A DNA stretch of 64,000 nt, from contig JAIRVP010000047.1 of assembly GCA_031253835.1 (NCBI GenBank), forward strand, positions 1 to 64,000, read 5' to 3'. This stretch comes from Burkholderia sp. GTDB taxonomy: Bacteria; Pseudomonadota; Gammaproteobacteria; Burkholderiales; Burkholderiaceae. Position numbers and translations under genes: made by a program. Below the pieces are notes generated by a model. It was not told where the DNA came from, searched no databases, and worked only from the letters and a program-made list of their open reading frames with translations. Positions 1-8,400 of the stretch are shown here, piece by piece; position 1 is the first letter of the stretch, and the number at the start of each line of letters is the position of its first letter.

Positions 1-258
1 GCGGAAGCGGCACTCGGTGCAGCGCACATCACGGTGAACAAGAACGCGATCCCGAACGATCCGGAGAAGCCGTTCGTGACGAGCGGCGTGCGCCTGGGTT
101 CGCCGGCGATGACGACGCGCGGCTTCGGCCCGGCGGAAGCGGAGCAGGTCGGCAACCTGATCGCCGACGTGCTCGAAGCCCCGGAGGATGCCGCGACGCT
201 CGAACGCGTGCGCGGGCAGGTCGCCGAGCTGACCAAGCGGTTCCCGGTCTACGGCTGA
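1..258 (+). CDS. glyA: Serine hydroxymethyltransferase, C-terminal fragment
   Basis: This is the last 85 codons of a gene that begins before the window. SHMT is a cytosolic PLP enzyme that interconverts serine and glycine while charging tetrahydrofolate with a one-carbon unit. The fragment has the conserved C-terminal features of the family: VNKNAIPND followed by SGVRLGSPAMTTRGF, where the arginine of SGVRLG contacts the substrate carboxylate, then an amphipathic terminal helix ending at KRFPVYG. The PLP-lysine region lies outside the window. A strong hairpin follows 7 bases after the stop, so this is probably the end of its transcription unit. Burkholderia often carries more than one glyA copy; which copy this is cannot be told from the fragment. 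Confidence 0.95.
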   Translation, partial: AEAALGAAHITVNKNAIPNDPEKPFVTSGVRLGSPAMTTRGFGPAEAEQVGNLIADVLEAPEDAATLERVRGQVAELTKRFPVYG

Positions 259-265
259 TCGATGT

Positions 266-297
266 GAGGTTCGACTGCCGCAAGGCGGTTGAACCTC
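266..297 (+). terminator. Hairpin terminator after glyA
   Basis: Two 14-base arms (266-279 and 284-297) pair along their full length with only G-U wobbles, closed by a GCAA tetraloop at 280-283. The hairpin sits 7 bases after the glyA stop codon. No clear T-run follows, so termination may be inefficient or assisted, or the hairpin may mainly stabilise the mRNA 3' end. Confidence 0.65.
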
Positions 298-313
298 GCC
301 GTTTCACGGTGCC

Positions 314-350
314 ATAAAAAACCGACTCGTGGCATCGAGCCAGCGAGTCG
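314..350 (-). terminator. Rho-independent terminator-like hairpin, minus strand
   Basis: Arms at 323-333 and 339-350 (GACTCG with CGAGTC, then TGGC with GCCA around one bulged G) form a stem. On the minus strand it is followed by TTTTTT (316-321). This is a canonical intrinsic terminator for minus-strand transcription arriving from the right, for example from a gene the insertion sequence may have displaced. No intact minus-strand gene is seen immediately upstream. Confidence 0.5.
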
Positions 351-641
351 TTGCTTACATTACAAAAAAGTGGTATCGACGGTGTAAACATTGAGTTCGG
401 ATCGTCAAGACCATTGTACGAGAGGCCTTGACGGAACGGTGAACGGTAACCTTAAGACCATTGTGAGGGTCGGCTGGGATTCATGAATATGCGAAGCGAT
501 GGCTGGAACGCATTGAGTGACGGATGTCTTGGGGCGCCGAGGTGAACATAAAGCGGGACCGACGATTTGGCCGCCCCCGCTTCGCCGATCATGAGGGGGC
601 GAACATGGTGAGCGTTTATGCTCTGCAGAGGATAAGCGCTC
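351..641. other. Intergenic sequence left of the insertion sequence
   Basis: There is no supportable gene here. A short minus-strand reading frame (452-706) runs across the insertion-sequence boundary at 642 and resembles no family I recognise. It could be the remnant of a gene cut by the insertion. Confidence 0.4.
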
Positions 642-663
642 TTAGCAGGCCGTTGAAATACCT
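642..663 (+). repeat. Left terminal inverted repeat of the IS5-like element
   Basis: It is a 20/22 match to the reverse complement of 1904-1925, with differences at repeat positions 4 and 9. It lies about 130 bases beyond the transposase stop codon. Confidence 0.8.
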
Positions 664-791
664 CTCGGCCTGACGCATTTCCTCTACCGCTATTCGAGGC
701 AGCCACCGCGAGGCGTTCGATTTTCAGTTCGTCAGCGCAATTTAGCGGGAGTTACCTCGGATCGGCCCCTCCTGGTGCTTGCTCTGGGGCA

Positions 792-1853
792 TTACGCAAC
801 CATCGGGCGCAATGCGGCCAGCGATCTCAATCGCGTCAGGTTATAGGCCGCCATCGTCAGCGTGAGCAATTGATCAACCTTCTCCAGGCCTCGAACCATG
901 ATCTGCCGGAGCGGCCCGATCGTCTTGCCCCAGCCGAAGCACTGCTCAATGCATTTCCGTTTGCGCTGACTCAGCGCGTAGCCCAGATGCCGAATCGTGC
1001 GTTTATCGATCGCGCTGCCGCCGCTGCGTTTCGTGTTCCGGCAAGCCTTGATGAACCCGCGCGTGTCGTAACCCTTGTCGGCGCCGACCGTGATGCGTCG
1101 ATCGGGTAGCGCGACGTCCCGCAACATCTCAGCAGCAACGTCGCGCTCGGCTCGGCCATTCGCCCGGCTCGCCTGTACATTGACCACCAGGCCGTGCCGA
1201 TTGTCGGTCAGCACATGACCGAGATAGCTCGGCAGCGCCGGCGCCACATTGCTCTTTCGGTACAGGCGGCTGTCACCGTCGTTCTTCGATTCATGCGTTT
1301 CGTTGCTGCGCGGCTGGCCGTGCCAGTTGCTCGGCGGCCGGTCGTCGTCGCTACCATCATTGCGACGGATGCTCTTGTGGCTAGCCCAGGCCTGAATCAG
1401 CGTGCCATCGACGCTGAAATGTTTGCCCGACAGCAGGCCCCGTTTCTGCGCCGTTTCCACCGTCGCGTTGAACAGCTCCGTCACTGCATCGAATTCCAGT
1501 AGCCGATCCCGGTTCGTGCTGAACACCGAGTGGTTCCACACCGTTTCCTCGATCGACAGGCCGACGAGCCAACGGAACAGCAGGTTGTACGAGATCTGCT
1601 CAACCAGTTGCCGCTCGCTACGGATGCTGTACAGCACTTGCAGCAACATCGCCCGCATCAACTTCTCAGGCGCGATGCTCGGTCGGCCTCCCTTCGCGTC
1701 GACTTCGTACATTGCCGAGAACTTCGCATCCATCTTCGACAGTGCTTCGTGCAGCCATATCCGGACCTGGCGTAGCGGATGCGCCTGCGGAACAAATTCT
1801 TCTAGCCTCACCGTGCTGAATAACGATTCGTTGTAACCGTCCGCACCTCGCAT
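792..1853 (-). CDS. IS5-family DDE transposase, possibly with a small internal deletion
   Basis: The 353-residue transposase should catalyse cut-and-paste movement of the surrounding element. It has the N-terminal DUF772-type domain (FVPQAHPLRQVR, then SYNLLFRWLVGLSIEETVWNHSVFS) and a DDE catalytic core: first Asp in HFSVDGTLIQAW, second Asp in VGADKGYDT, Glu in KRKCIEQCFGWGK. Relatives normally carry about ten residues resembling VTPHVAQN between the helix after GADKGYDT and the NTKRSGGSAID segment. Here GFIKACR runs directly into NTKRSGG, consistent with an in-frame loss of roughly 30 bases beside the active site. The protein may therefore be impaired. The start ATG at 1853 is about 50 bases inside the right inverted repeat, as expected. 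Confidence 0.92.
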   Translation of the reverse strand: MRGADGYNESLFSTVRLEEFVPQAHPLRQVRIWLHEALSKMDAKFSAMYEVDAKGGRPSIAPEKLMRAMLLQVLYSIRSERQLVEQISYNLLFRWLVGLSIEETVWNHSVFSTNRDRLLEFDAVTELFNATVETAQKRGLLSGKHFSVDGTLIQAWASHKSIRRNDGSDDDRPPSNWHGQPRSNETHESKNDGDSRLYRKSNVAPALPSYLGHVLTDNRHGLVVNVQASRANGRAERDVAAEMLRDVALPDRRITVGADKGYDTRGFIKACRNTKRSGGSAIDKRTIRHLGYALSQRKRKCIEQCFGWGKTIGPLRQIMVRGLEKVDQLLTLTMAAYNLTRLRSLAALRPMVA

Positions 1854-1903
1854 CGGCCTGCTCTTCCTTGATCTCGGGAACCTACATCGTGCAGGACCGA
1901 CCG

Positions 1904-1925
1904 AGGTATTTCAACGACCTGTTAA
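1904..1925 (-). repeat. Right terminal inverted repeat of the IS5-like element
   Basis: This is the partner of 642-663. It lies upstream of the transposase start, so the transposase promoter should lie between this repeat and 1853. Confidence 0.8.
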
Positions 1926-2725
1926 GGAAACGGTCGCGCTCGGGCGGTACAGTCCAACAACGATTCACGTCTTTCTCGTCTGGACAACGTCGATTGGAAG
2001 CGTGCGGCTCGCTCCGTGGCGATACGACCATCGCCAAGGGTACGCAGCGACAATCGCAGAACGACGATGGCGCGACTTCTATTCGCGTGGAACGCCAATC
2101 CGCCAGTTCCCCGATGATTCCACACAGGATCCGCCGGCTCCCCCGATGAGCGCTGATCCCAATATTCCTGCGGACCTGTTGACGGCGCTCAGAGGCATCG
2201 ACTGGTACGACTCCGATGAGCAGTTGTGGGCGCTTCGGTTCATTGATTGATGAACTGCTTGGACGCATATGCCGCCCAGAACCACCAACAAAATCCCATG
2301 GGCTACCAGTAGCCAGGCGACCTCAAGCGCGGTCGGCGCGTCTTCGCTGATGTGAAACTTTGCTGTCGTTCATTTGTGAAAGGCGGCTTCAGAGAAAAGC
2401 CAACGTCCCTTGTGGGTGCGAAGCGCCTTTCGCCCCGGCTCCGCAACGGCCACTCGATGTTGCGCACCGAGCAGGTATCGAGCACGACGATGCATTGATC
2501 GTTCGCGATGAGTTTGCGGGACATACCTTCATAGCGGATGGGCATACGAACGTTCGATACTTCCGGCTCATAGCCCATGATTAGATTGTGCCTCGCCAAC
2601 GAATACCCATCGCGCCGACCGTCACATGAATCGATGCATGCCTTCATGCTTGCCGCGGGCGCTTGGGGAAGTGGTTTATTCACCGGCCTCCTACGGCCGG
2701 TACGACGTCTCTACCAGGAGCTTGT
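1926..2725. other. Unassigned sequence between the insertion sequence and the epoxide hydrolase
   Basis: About 800 bases with only short, low-plausibility reading frames on both strands. The tail of one plus-strand frame (about 2149-2250) is protein-like, with GIDWYDSDEQLWALRFID before the stop, and may be a gene remnant. I could not place it in a family. The stretch reads as decayed accessory DNA next to the mobile element. Confidence 0.4.
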
Positions 2726-4060
2726 GTGTCAGACGACCTTCATCCCGCCCATCTTTCCCGCCGGCACTTCATCGGTGCGGCCGCGACACTTGCTGTGGGT
2801 GCCGCGATGAACCACCTCGCGTACGCGGAATCGAAGCTGTCGGCGATCGGAATCGCGCAGGTTGCCGCGGGCGATCCGTCTTCGATTCGTCCGTTTCGCG
2901 TGCATGCGCCGGAATCGGCGCTGGACGATCTGCGGCGCCGCATCGCCGCGACGCAATGGCCGGAGCGCGAAACGGTCGATGACGCGTCGCAAGGTGTGCA
3001 GCTTGTCACCATGCAACGACTTGCTCGCTACTGGGCCAATGACTACGACTGGCGCCAGGTAGAGGCGAGGCTTAACAGGTTTCCGCAATACCTGACGGAA
3101 ATCGACGGGCTCGATATTCACTTCGTTCACGTGCGTTCGAAGCACGAGAATGCGCTACCCATCATCATCACGCATGGGTGGCCCGGCTCGGTTGTCGAAC
3201 AACTGAAGATCATCGAACCGCTGACCGATCCGACCGCCCACGGCGGGCGCGCATCGGACGCATTCCACGTTGTCATTCCGTCACTTCCTGGCTACGGTTT
3301 CTCGGGCAAGCCGACGAAAACCGGCTGGGATCCCGCGCGAATCGCTCGTGCATGGGTCGCGCTGATGGACCGGCTCCGCTACCGGCGCTACGCGGCGCAA
3401 GGGGGCGACTGGGGGAATGCCGTGACGGAGCAGATCGCATTGCTGAAGCCGGCAGGACTCGTCGGCATTCACACCAACATGCCCGCGACGGTGCCCGATG
3501 ATATTGCCAGGTTACTCAAGGACGGCGCACCAGCTCCCGTCGGGCTGTCGCGGGACGAGCAGCGCGCCTATGCCCAACTCGACGACTTCTACAGGCATGG
3601 CCTCGGTTATGCACTCGAAATGGCGAACCGACCACAGACCCTCTACGCAATCCAGGACTCGCCTGTCGGGCTGGCGGCGTGGATGCTCGATCATGATGCC
3701 AGTGGTCAGGCGATGATCGCTCGCGTCTTCGAAGGTCAGCCCGAGGGACTGACGAAGGATGACGTCCTCGATAACGTCACACTCTATTGGCTAACCGGGA
3801 CGGCCGTCTCGTCGGCGCGACTGTACTGGGAAAACAAGTTCAACTTCTTCGAGCCCAAGCACGTCGATGTGCCGGTTGGCGTAAGTGTCTTTCCCGATGA
3901 AATCTATGCTGCGCCCAAGACATGGGCAGAGCGGGCATACCGCAAACTGGTTCACTACAATCGCCTTCCGAAAGGTGGCCACTTCGCAGCATGGGAGCAG
4001 CCGACGGCGTTGACGGAAGAGGTTCGGGCGACCTTCAGGACATTGCGCCAACCAGCCTGA
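2726..4060 (+). CDS. Tat-exported epoxide hydrolase (alpha/beta hydrolase, EHN type)
   Basis: Epoxide hydrolases open epoxides to diols through an ester formed on an active-site Asp. The protein has an N-terminal EHN domain (PFRVHAPESALDDLRRRIAA) and an alpha/beta-hydrolase core. The core has the oxyanion-hole motif HGWPGS, the nucleophile elbow QGGDWG with the catalytic Asp, and a late GGHFAAWEQP supplying the catalytic His. A twin-arginine signal (SRRHFIGAAATLAVGAA) near the N-terminus suggests folded export to the periplasm, where a flavin-free hydrolase rarely needs Tat, so this is an inference. I chose the GTG at 2726 because AGGAG lies 5 bases upstream and because it puts the Tat motif about 10 residues in. 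The natural substrate is unknown. Confidence 0.88.
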   Translation: MSDDLHPAHLSRRHFIGAAATLAVGAAMNHLAYAESKLSAIGIAQVAAGDPSSIRPFRVHAPESALDDLRRRIAATQWPERETVDDASQGVQLVTMQRLARYWANDYDWRQVEARLNRFPQYLTEIDGLDIHFVHVRSKHENALPIIITHGWPGSVVEQLKIIEPLTDPTAHGGRASDAFHVVIPSLPGYGFSGKPTKTGWDPARIARAWVALMDRLRYRRYAAQGGDWGNAVTEQIALLKPAGLVGIHTNMPATVPDDIARLLKDGAPAPVGLSRDEQRAYAQLDDFYRHGLGYALEMANRPQTLYAIQDSPVGLAAWMLDHDASGQAMIARVFEGQPEGLTKDDVLDNVTLYWLTGTAVSSARLYWENKFNFFEPKHVDVPVGVSVFPDEIYAAPKTWAERAYRKLVHYNRLPKGGHFAAWEQPTALTEEVRATFRTLRQPA

Positions 4061-4252
4061 CCTTGTTTCGTATCACCGTCGGATTGCCGTTCGAACTCGA
4101 AGCGGACAGTCGGACGTGATGCGCGAAATGCTCGCAAACAGTGCGGCATCTTTCTTGCCCGTGCGATGGAGGCGAGCGCGAAGCAATGGCACGCGATACG
4201 TCCGGCCCGGACTGATCGCCAGATCAGATGCTGCTTACGGTTGGAGAACAAC

Positions 4253-5032
4253 ATGCACTCATTCACCGAAATGCCGGATGTCTCCGTCGCCGCGTGGCAC
4301 GAGTCGATCGATGCGTTTTGCCGCTTGCAGGACGTAGGCCACGTGGAAAGCGGCACGCAGGGGACGAAGTCGATCTACAGCGGCGCGCCCGTGTCCGTGC
4401 TCAATGGGGTCATCAGCATGCGGCGCCAGCCCGACGTCGAAGAGATGAGATTCTTTTCCGAGCCGTTCAGAGATTGCGCGCTGCCGTGGAGCATACAGAC
4501 ACGCGGTGACGGGCAGCACGCCGAGGCGATTCGGCAGCTCGCGGGCGAATACGGTTTGACGCAATGCATGGCATTGCCTTTCATGACAAAACGGCTGGAC
4601 CGCGCCGAAGCCCCGGTGGGCAGCGATGGCCGGGTGGTCGTGCGACGTGTGGCGGCGGCGGATAGCGAGCGGTACAACAGTGCGCTGGCTGCAGGCTACG
4701 ATGCGCCTGAGCAGGTGTTTCGCCGGCTGAGCGCGCCAGGGGTGCTGGAGGCTGATGGAATGATGGGATTTCTGGTGGAGTACGCGGGCATCCCGGTGGC
4801 GACGTCATTCGGCATCCTGTGTAACGATCAGGTCGGCGTATTCAATGTGTCGACCCTGCCTGCGTATCGACGGCGCGGCTATGCAAGAGCGGCGACTCGT
4901 GCAGTCTTGACCGCCGCATGTGCCAACGGAGCGCATACCGCATTTTTGCACTGCACGCCGGCGGGCCGGCACGTGTACGAGTCGATCGGCTTTGCTGTCC
5001 GCGAGGAGTGGCAGGTATACGTCGGTCAATGA
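4253..5032 (+). CDS. GNAT-family N-acetyltransferase
   Basis: A 259-residue protein whose C-terminal third is a GNAT fold, which transfers an acetyl group from acetyl-CoA to an amine. The acetyl-CoA binding segment is visible as VSTLPAYRRRGYARAATRAV, with the R/Q-x-x-G-x-G/A-type pyrophosphate loop, followed by the typical ending FLHCTPAGRHVYESIGFAVREEW. The N-terminal half is not conserved in an obvious way and probably shapes the substrate site. The ATG at 4253 has GGAG 6 bases upstream and fits better than any upstream codon. The substrate cannot be inferred. It is transcribed with the upstream hydrolase but 190 bases away, so shared transcription is uncertain. Confidence 0.85.
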   Translation: MHSFTEMPDVSVAAWHESIDAFCRLQDVGHVESGTQGTKSIYSGAPVSVLNGVISMRRQPDVEEMRFFSEPFRDCALPWSIQTRGDGQHAEAIRQLAGEYGLTQCMALPFMTKRLDRAEAPVGSDGRVVVRRVAAADSERYNSALAAGYDAPEQVFRRLSAPGVLEADGMMGFLVEYAGIPVATSFGILCNDQVGVFNVSTLPAYRRRGYARAATRAVLTAACANGAHTAFLHCTPAGRHVYESIGFAVREEWQVYVGQ

Positions 5033-5477
5033 GCGAGGCGTGCATGCCATTTCCGCGAAGAGCGTTCAAAGCGATGGAATCGGAGCGCGAGGAACGGAGG
5101 CGTCCTCAACGGCAGTCTGCCGTCGACAGCCGAAGCGGAGATCGCGATGGCTGTAGCCGGCCCGCTCGAGTGGTCCCAATATCGCGCCGGTTGCAGGCAG
5201 TGCACCGATCGAATATGGAAGAGAATCTCCGGATCCGAATCCAGGCGAAGCATCAGTGAACGCGCAACGCGATGACGATCGCGAGCCGCATTCGGCCGTC
5301 CGCGGCGCGTTCGAAATCTGATGCCACGTCGCCGTACATGGGCGGCGATCGTCATGCCGCCGGTGCCGGTCGACCCGGCACCGCGACATTGATCGAGAGG
5401 GGCGAAAGGAAGGCGCCAGCCACCTCGTCGCGCAGGCACGTCGCTGAACGTGTCGGAGATCGTGTGGGCTCCGCTCC
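5033..5477. other. Non-coding gap between convergent genes
   Basis: 445 bases between the GNAT gene (plus strand) and the end of the hybrid kinase (minus strand). I see no plausible gene, RNA or strong hairpin. Confidence 0.4.
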
Positions 5478-8400
5478 CTACTGGCCGATCGGAACGGAAA
5501 AGCGGAAGCTCGTGCCGACCGGGACGCGGCTACAAACCTCGATTTTCCCGCCGTGAGCCTCGACAATGGATTTGCAGATCGAGAGGCCCATTCCCATTCC
5601 ATTTCCCTTCGTGGTGGCAAGCGACTCGAAGATGTGGTCAGCGATCTCGTCCGCGATTCCTCGTCCGGTATCGTTGACCGTTACGTATACAAGGTCACCG
5701 TCGGTTTGGGTTCGAATCGAGATGGCTTTCTCTCCTCGAATGTCGCTCATCGCCTCGAGAGAGTTGATCATGAGGTTCATGATCACCTGTTGCAACAGGA
5801 TCCGATCGCCGACGACCATCAAGGAATCTGTTTCGAACGTGTGAGAAACCTTGACGCCTTCGCTAGAGATCCGTTCCTGCAAAACGCCGAATACCTCGAG
5901 TATCGCCTCGTGCACATCCATGCCGGACATGTTCGGAGGGGACTCACGCACCATTGCCCTGATGCTCTCGATGATGTTTTTTGCCCGCACGCTGCTGGCG
6001 GATATCTTCTCGAGTGCGACCACCGCTTCCTTCAAGTTGGGAATTTCGCGGCTCAGCCAGCGAATCGCGGTACGGGCACACGTTCCCACCGCGGTAATGG
6101 GTTGGCTGACCTCGTGGACGATGAATGCGGCGAGCTCTCCCAGTTCCGTCAATCGTGCCGCGCGCGACAGCTCTTCCTGCGTTTCCCGGACATGCCGTTC
6201 GGCTTCCGCGCGTCGTTTGTGTTCCGCTTCGACGCTTTCATACAGCTTGGCATTTTCCAGCGAGACCGCGGCCTGGGATGCGAGTACCTCGAGCGTTCTC
6301 ACGCGAGTTGCGTTGAAAACGGCAGCAATCAAGCCGTTCTCCAGATATAACAGTCCGGTCAGCGAACCCTGCTTCACGAGCGGAACGCACATGATCGAGC
6401 GGGAACGGTGCGTTCTCACGTAGCTGTCGAACCCGTGTTGCGGATCGTTGCGAGCGTCTTCAAGTACGACCGACTCCTTGCTGCGCATGGTCAGATATGC
6501 CACGGGCGTCGCCATCAGTTCCGCCGAGACGGGCTTGCGCGATATGTCGATCTCGAGTTCACCCTTCACGAGCTTGCCCTGTGCGGCAATGCACAGCGTG
6601 CCGTCCTCGATCAGGCAAAGGACCGCGCGCTCAGCACCCGCATATTCGAGCGCATTCTGCAGAATTGTCTGCAGCACCTGCTGCAACGAGATTTCCCCGG
6701 ACAGCGCACGAATGGACCTCAGGACGATTTCCGTGTCGAAGCGATCCTCGCTCCAGATCGGCACATTGTCCGGATCGCGAAGCTCGTTGAGCTTTCCGGT
6801 TTTCGTGGCGGGGAAGTCCGTGTCGAGGTGTCGAACTTTCGCGTCGGCTCCCCAGCACGCATAGGCTTTCCGGGCTTGTTCGCGGTATCCCTGTTGCGCG
6901 GAGCGTAGCCCGCAGCGCCCGGAGAAGTGCGACGTCAGCTCCCTGGCGACACTCTGAATGTGCATGTCACGCGCCTGATCGGCGACGGTGATCGCCTCCT
7001 CATACAGCACCAGGCTATTGACCTTTTCTCCCATCAGTGCAGAAAATTCGGCTTCGAGCAATTTCAGGCGCGAGAGGAAATTCTGCGGGCACGCCTGAGC
7101 CCATCGCCGCATGGCGTCGATTCGTTCGCTCGCGTGAATCGAATGAGTTCTGCGATCATGACCCGTCGTTGTCCTAGCCAACGCGATACGCAGCAGGCCG
7201 CTGTAAAAGACGAAATCGACATTCTCCAGAAACGCAGGCGAAGCCCACATGGCTGCGGCGGCACGCTCTTCAGCCATCAATGCCTCGCTCATGTCTCCCC
7301 ACAGGTATGCGGCCTGGAGACGGTATGTCCAGAATGCGAACGCGGCGATGTGTCGGTGAAACTTCCCGCTGATACAGTCGTCCAGCAGTTCGATATAGTC
7401 GACATTGGACTCGAGCAAGCCGATGTCGACGGGCACCCCCCTGAGTTCCCGTATCAGCCAGGCCTGCGCCATGAATGCATCGATCACGAGCGCAAACCCG
7501 GCATCCCGTGCCAGCTTCAGGCCATCCTCGGCGACTTGCTGGGCTTCCAATAACGATGCGCCGCTAAATAGCAAATTCGCGACCGTGTGCCGACGCGAGT
7601 AGACGGCGAAGGTCAAATCTCCCTGGCGGCTCGTGAGTTCCGTTGCTTCCTCGAGATGATGCCGCGCATCTGCGGCAGGGCCGCTCCACGGGAGGCCGAG
7701 TGCGCCGAAGCACATTTGAACCCGTCCCGCATACAGAGTAAGCCCCCGTTCTCTCGGAAGGCGCATTGAAAGCTGGCTGAAGACTGCAGTCGTCGCGAAG
7801 TCCCGGTATCGGCCGGCGGTGACAAAACTCAGCGCGACGTAGGCGTAGCACGAGGCGTCGCAGTGCCCGTGTTCGAGGCTCAGATTGACCATGCGAAGGA
7901 TGAGCAGCTCGACGAGCTCCTGGCTGGTGAACTGGACCGGCGGTATCAAGTCCGTCATGACATCCATGGCATTGCGAATCCGCTCGTCTACCATGAGATC
8001 GATCGTCATGAGCTCGTCGACGTCACGGCTTCCGTACAACTGCAAGAACCGCCGATACTCGTCGTCGACACTTGTCGGATGAAGTTCCACCGGTAATGCA
8101 ATGCCCGCTTCCTCCTCAAGGTATCGGAAGCCGACGTCGACCGCCGTTTCCGGCTGGTCGAGCGTCACGTACATCGCCAGCCGCAGCCGGATAAGGTCGG
8201 CACGGTTTTTCGAGTCGAGACGATCTGTCGCTATGGCCGCAAGTCGCCGGGCGCCTTCCTTGACGCGCATGCAAAGGAATTCGCACTCGCCACGCTTGAG
8301 CTCGATGATGGACAACAGGTCCCCGTCGGCATGGGCCCGACCCTTCAATAGCTCGCAACTGCTCGCAAGATACGAAATTGCCGATTCGTATGCGGTTGCG

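Larger units (their letters stand above)
642..1925. mobile_element. IS5-like insertion sequence, about 1.28 kb
   Basis: One transposase gene is flanked by terminal inverted repeats. The left end (from 642) and the reverse complement of the right end (from 1925) agree at 20 of 22 positions: TTAGCAGGCCGTTGAAATAC against TTAACAGGTCGTTGAAATAC, followed by CT on both. The outermost TTA on each side (642-644 and 1922-1924) could be a 3-bp TNA-type target duplication, as some IS5 groups make. In that case the element proper is 645-1921, with one base of uncertainty at the left end. The element lies between glyA and the epoxide hydrolase. Confidence 0.8.

Noticed and set aside
452..706. Minus-strand reading frame crossing the left end of the IS5-like element
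   Set aside because: No family resemblance and no ribosome-binding site; it would span the element's boundary. At most it is a remnant of an interrupted gene.
2303..2683. Minus-strand reading frame between the insertion sequence and the epoxide hydrolase
   Set aside because: It resembles no family, lacks a ribosome-binding site and overlaps the hydrolase promoter region.
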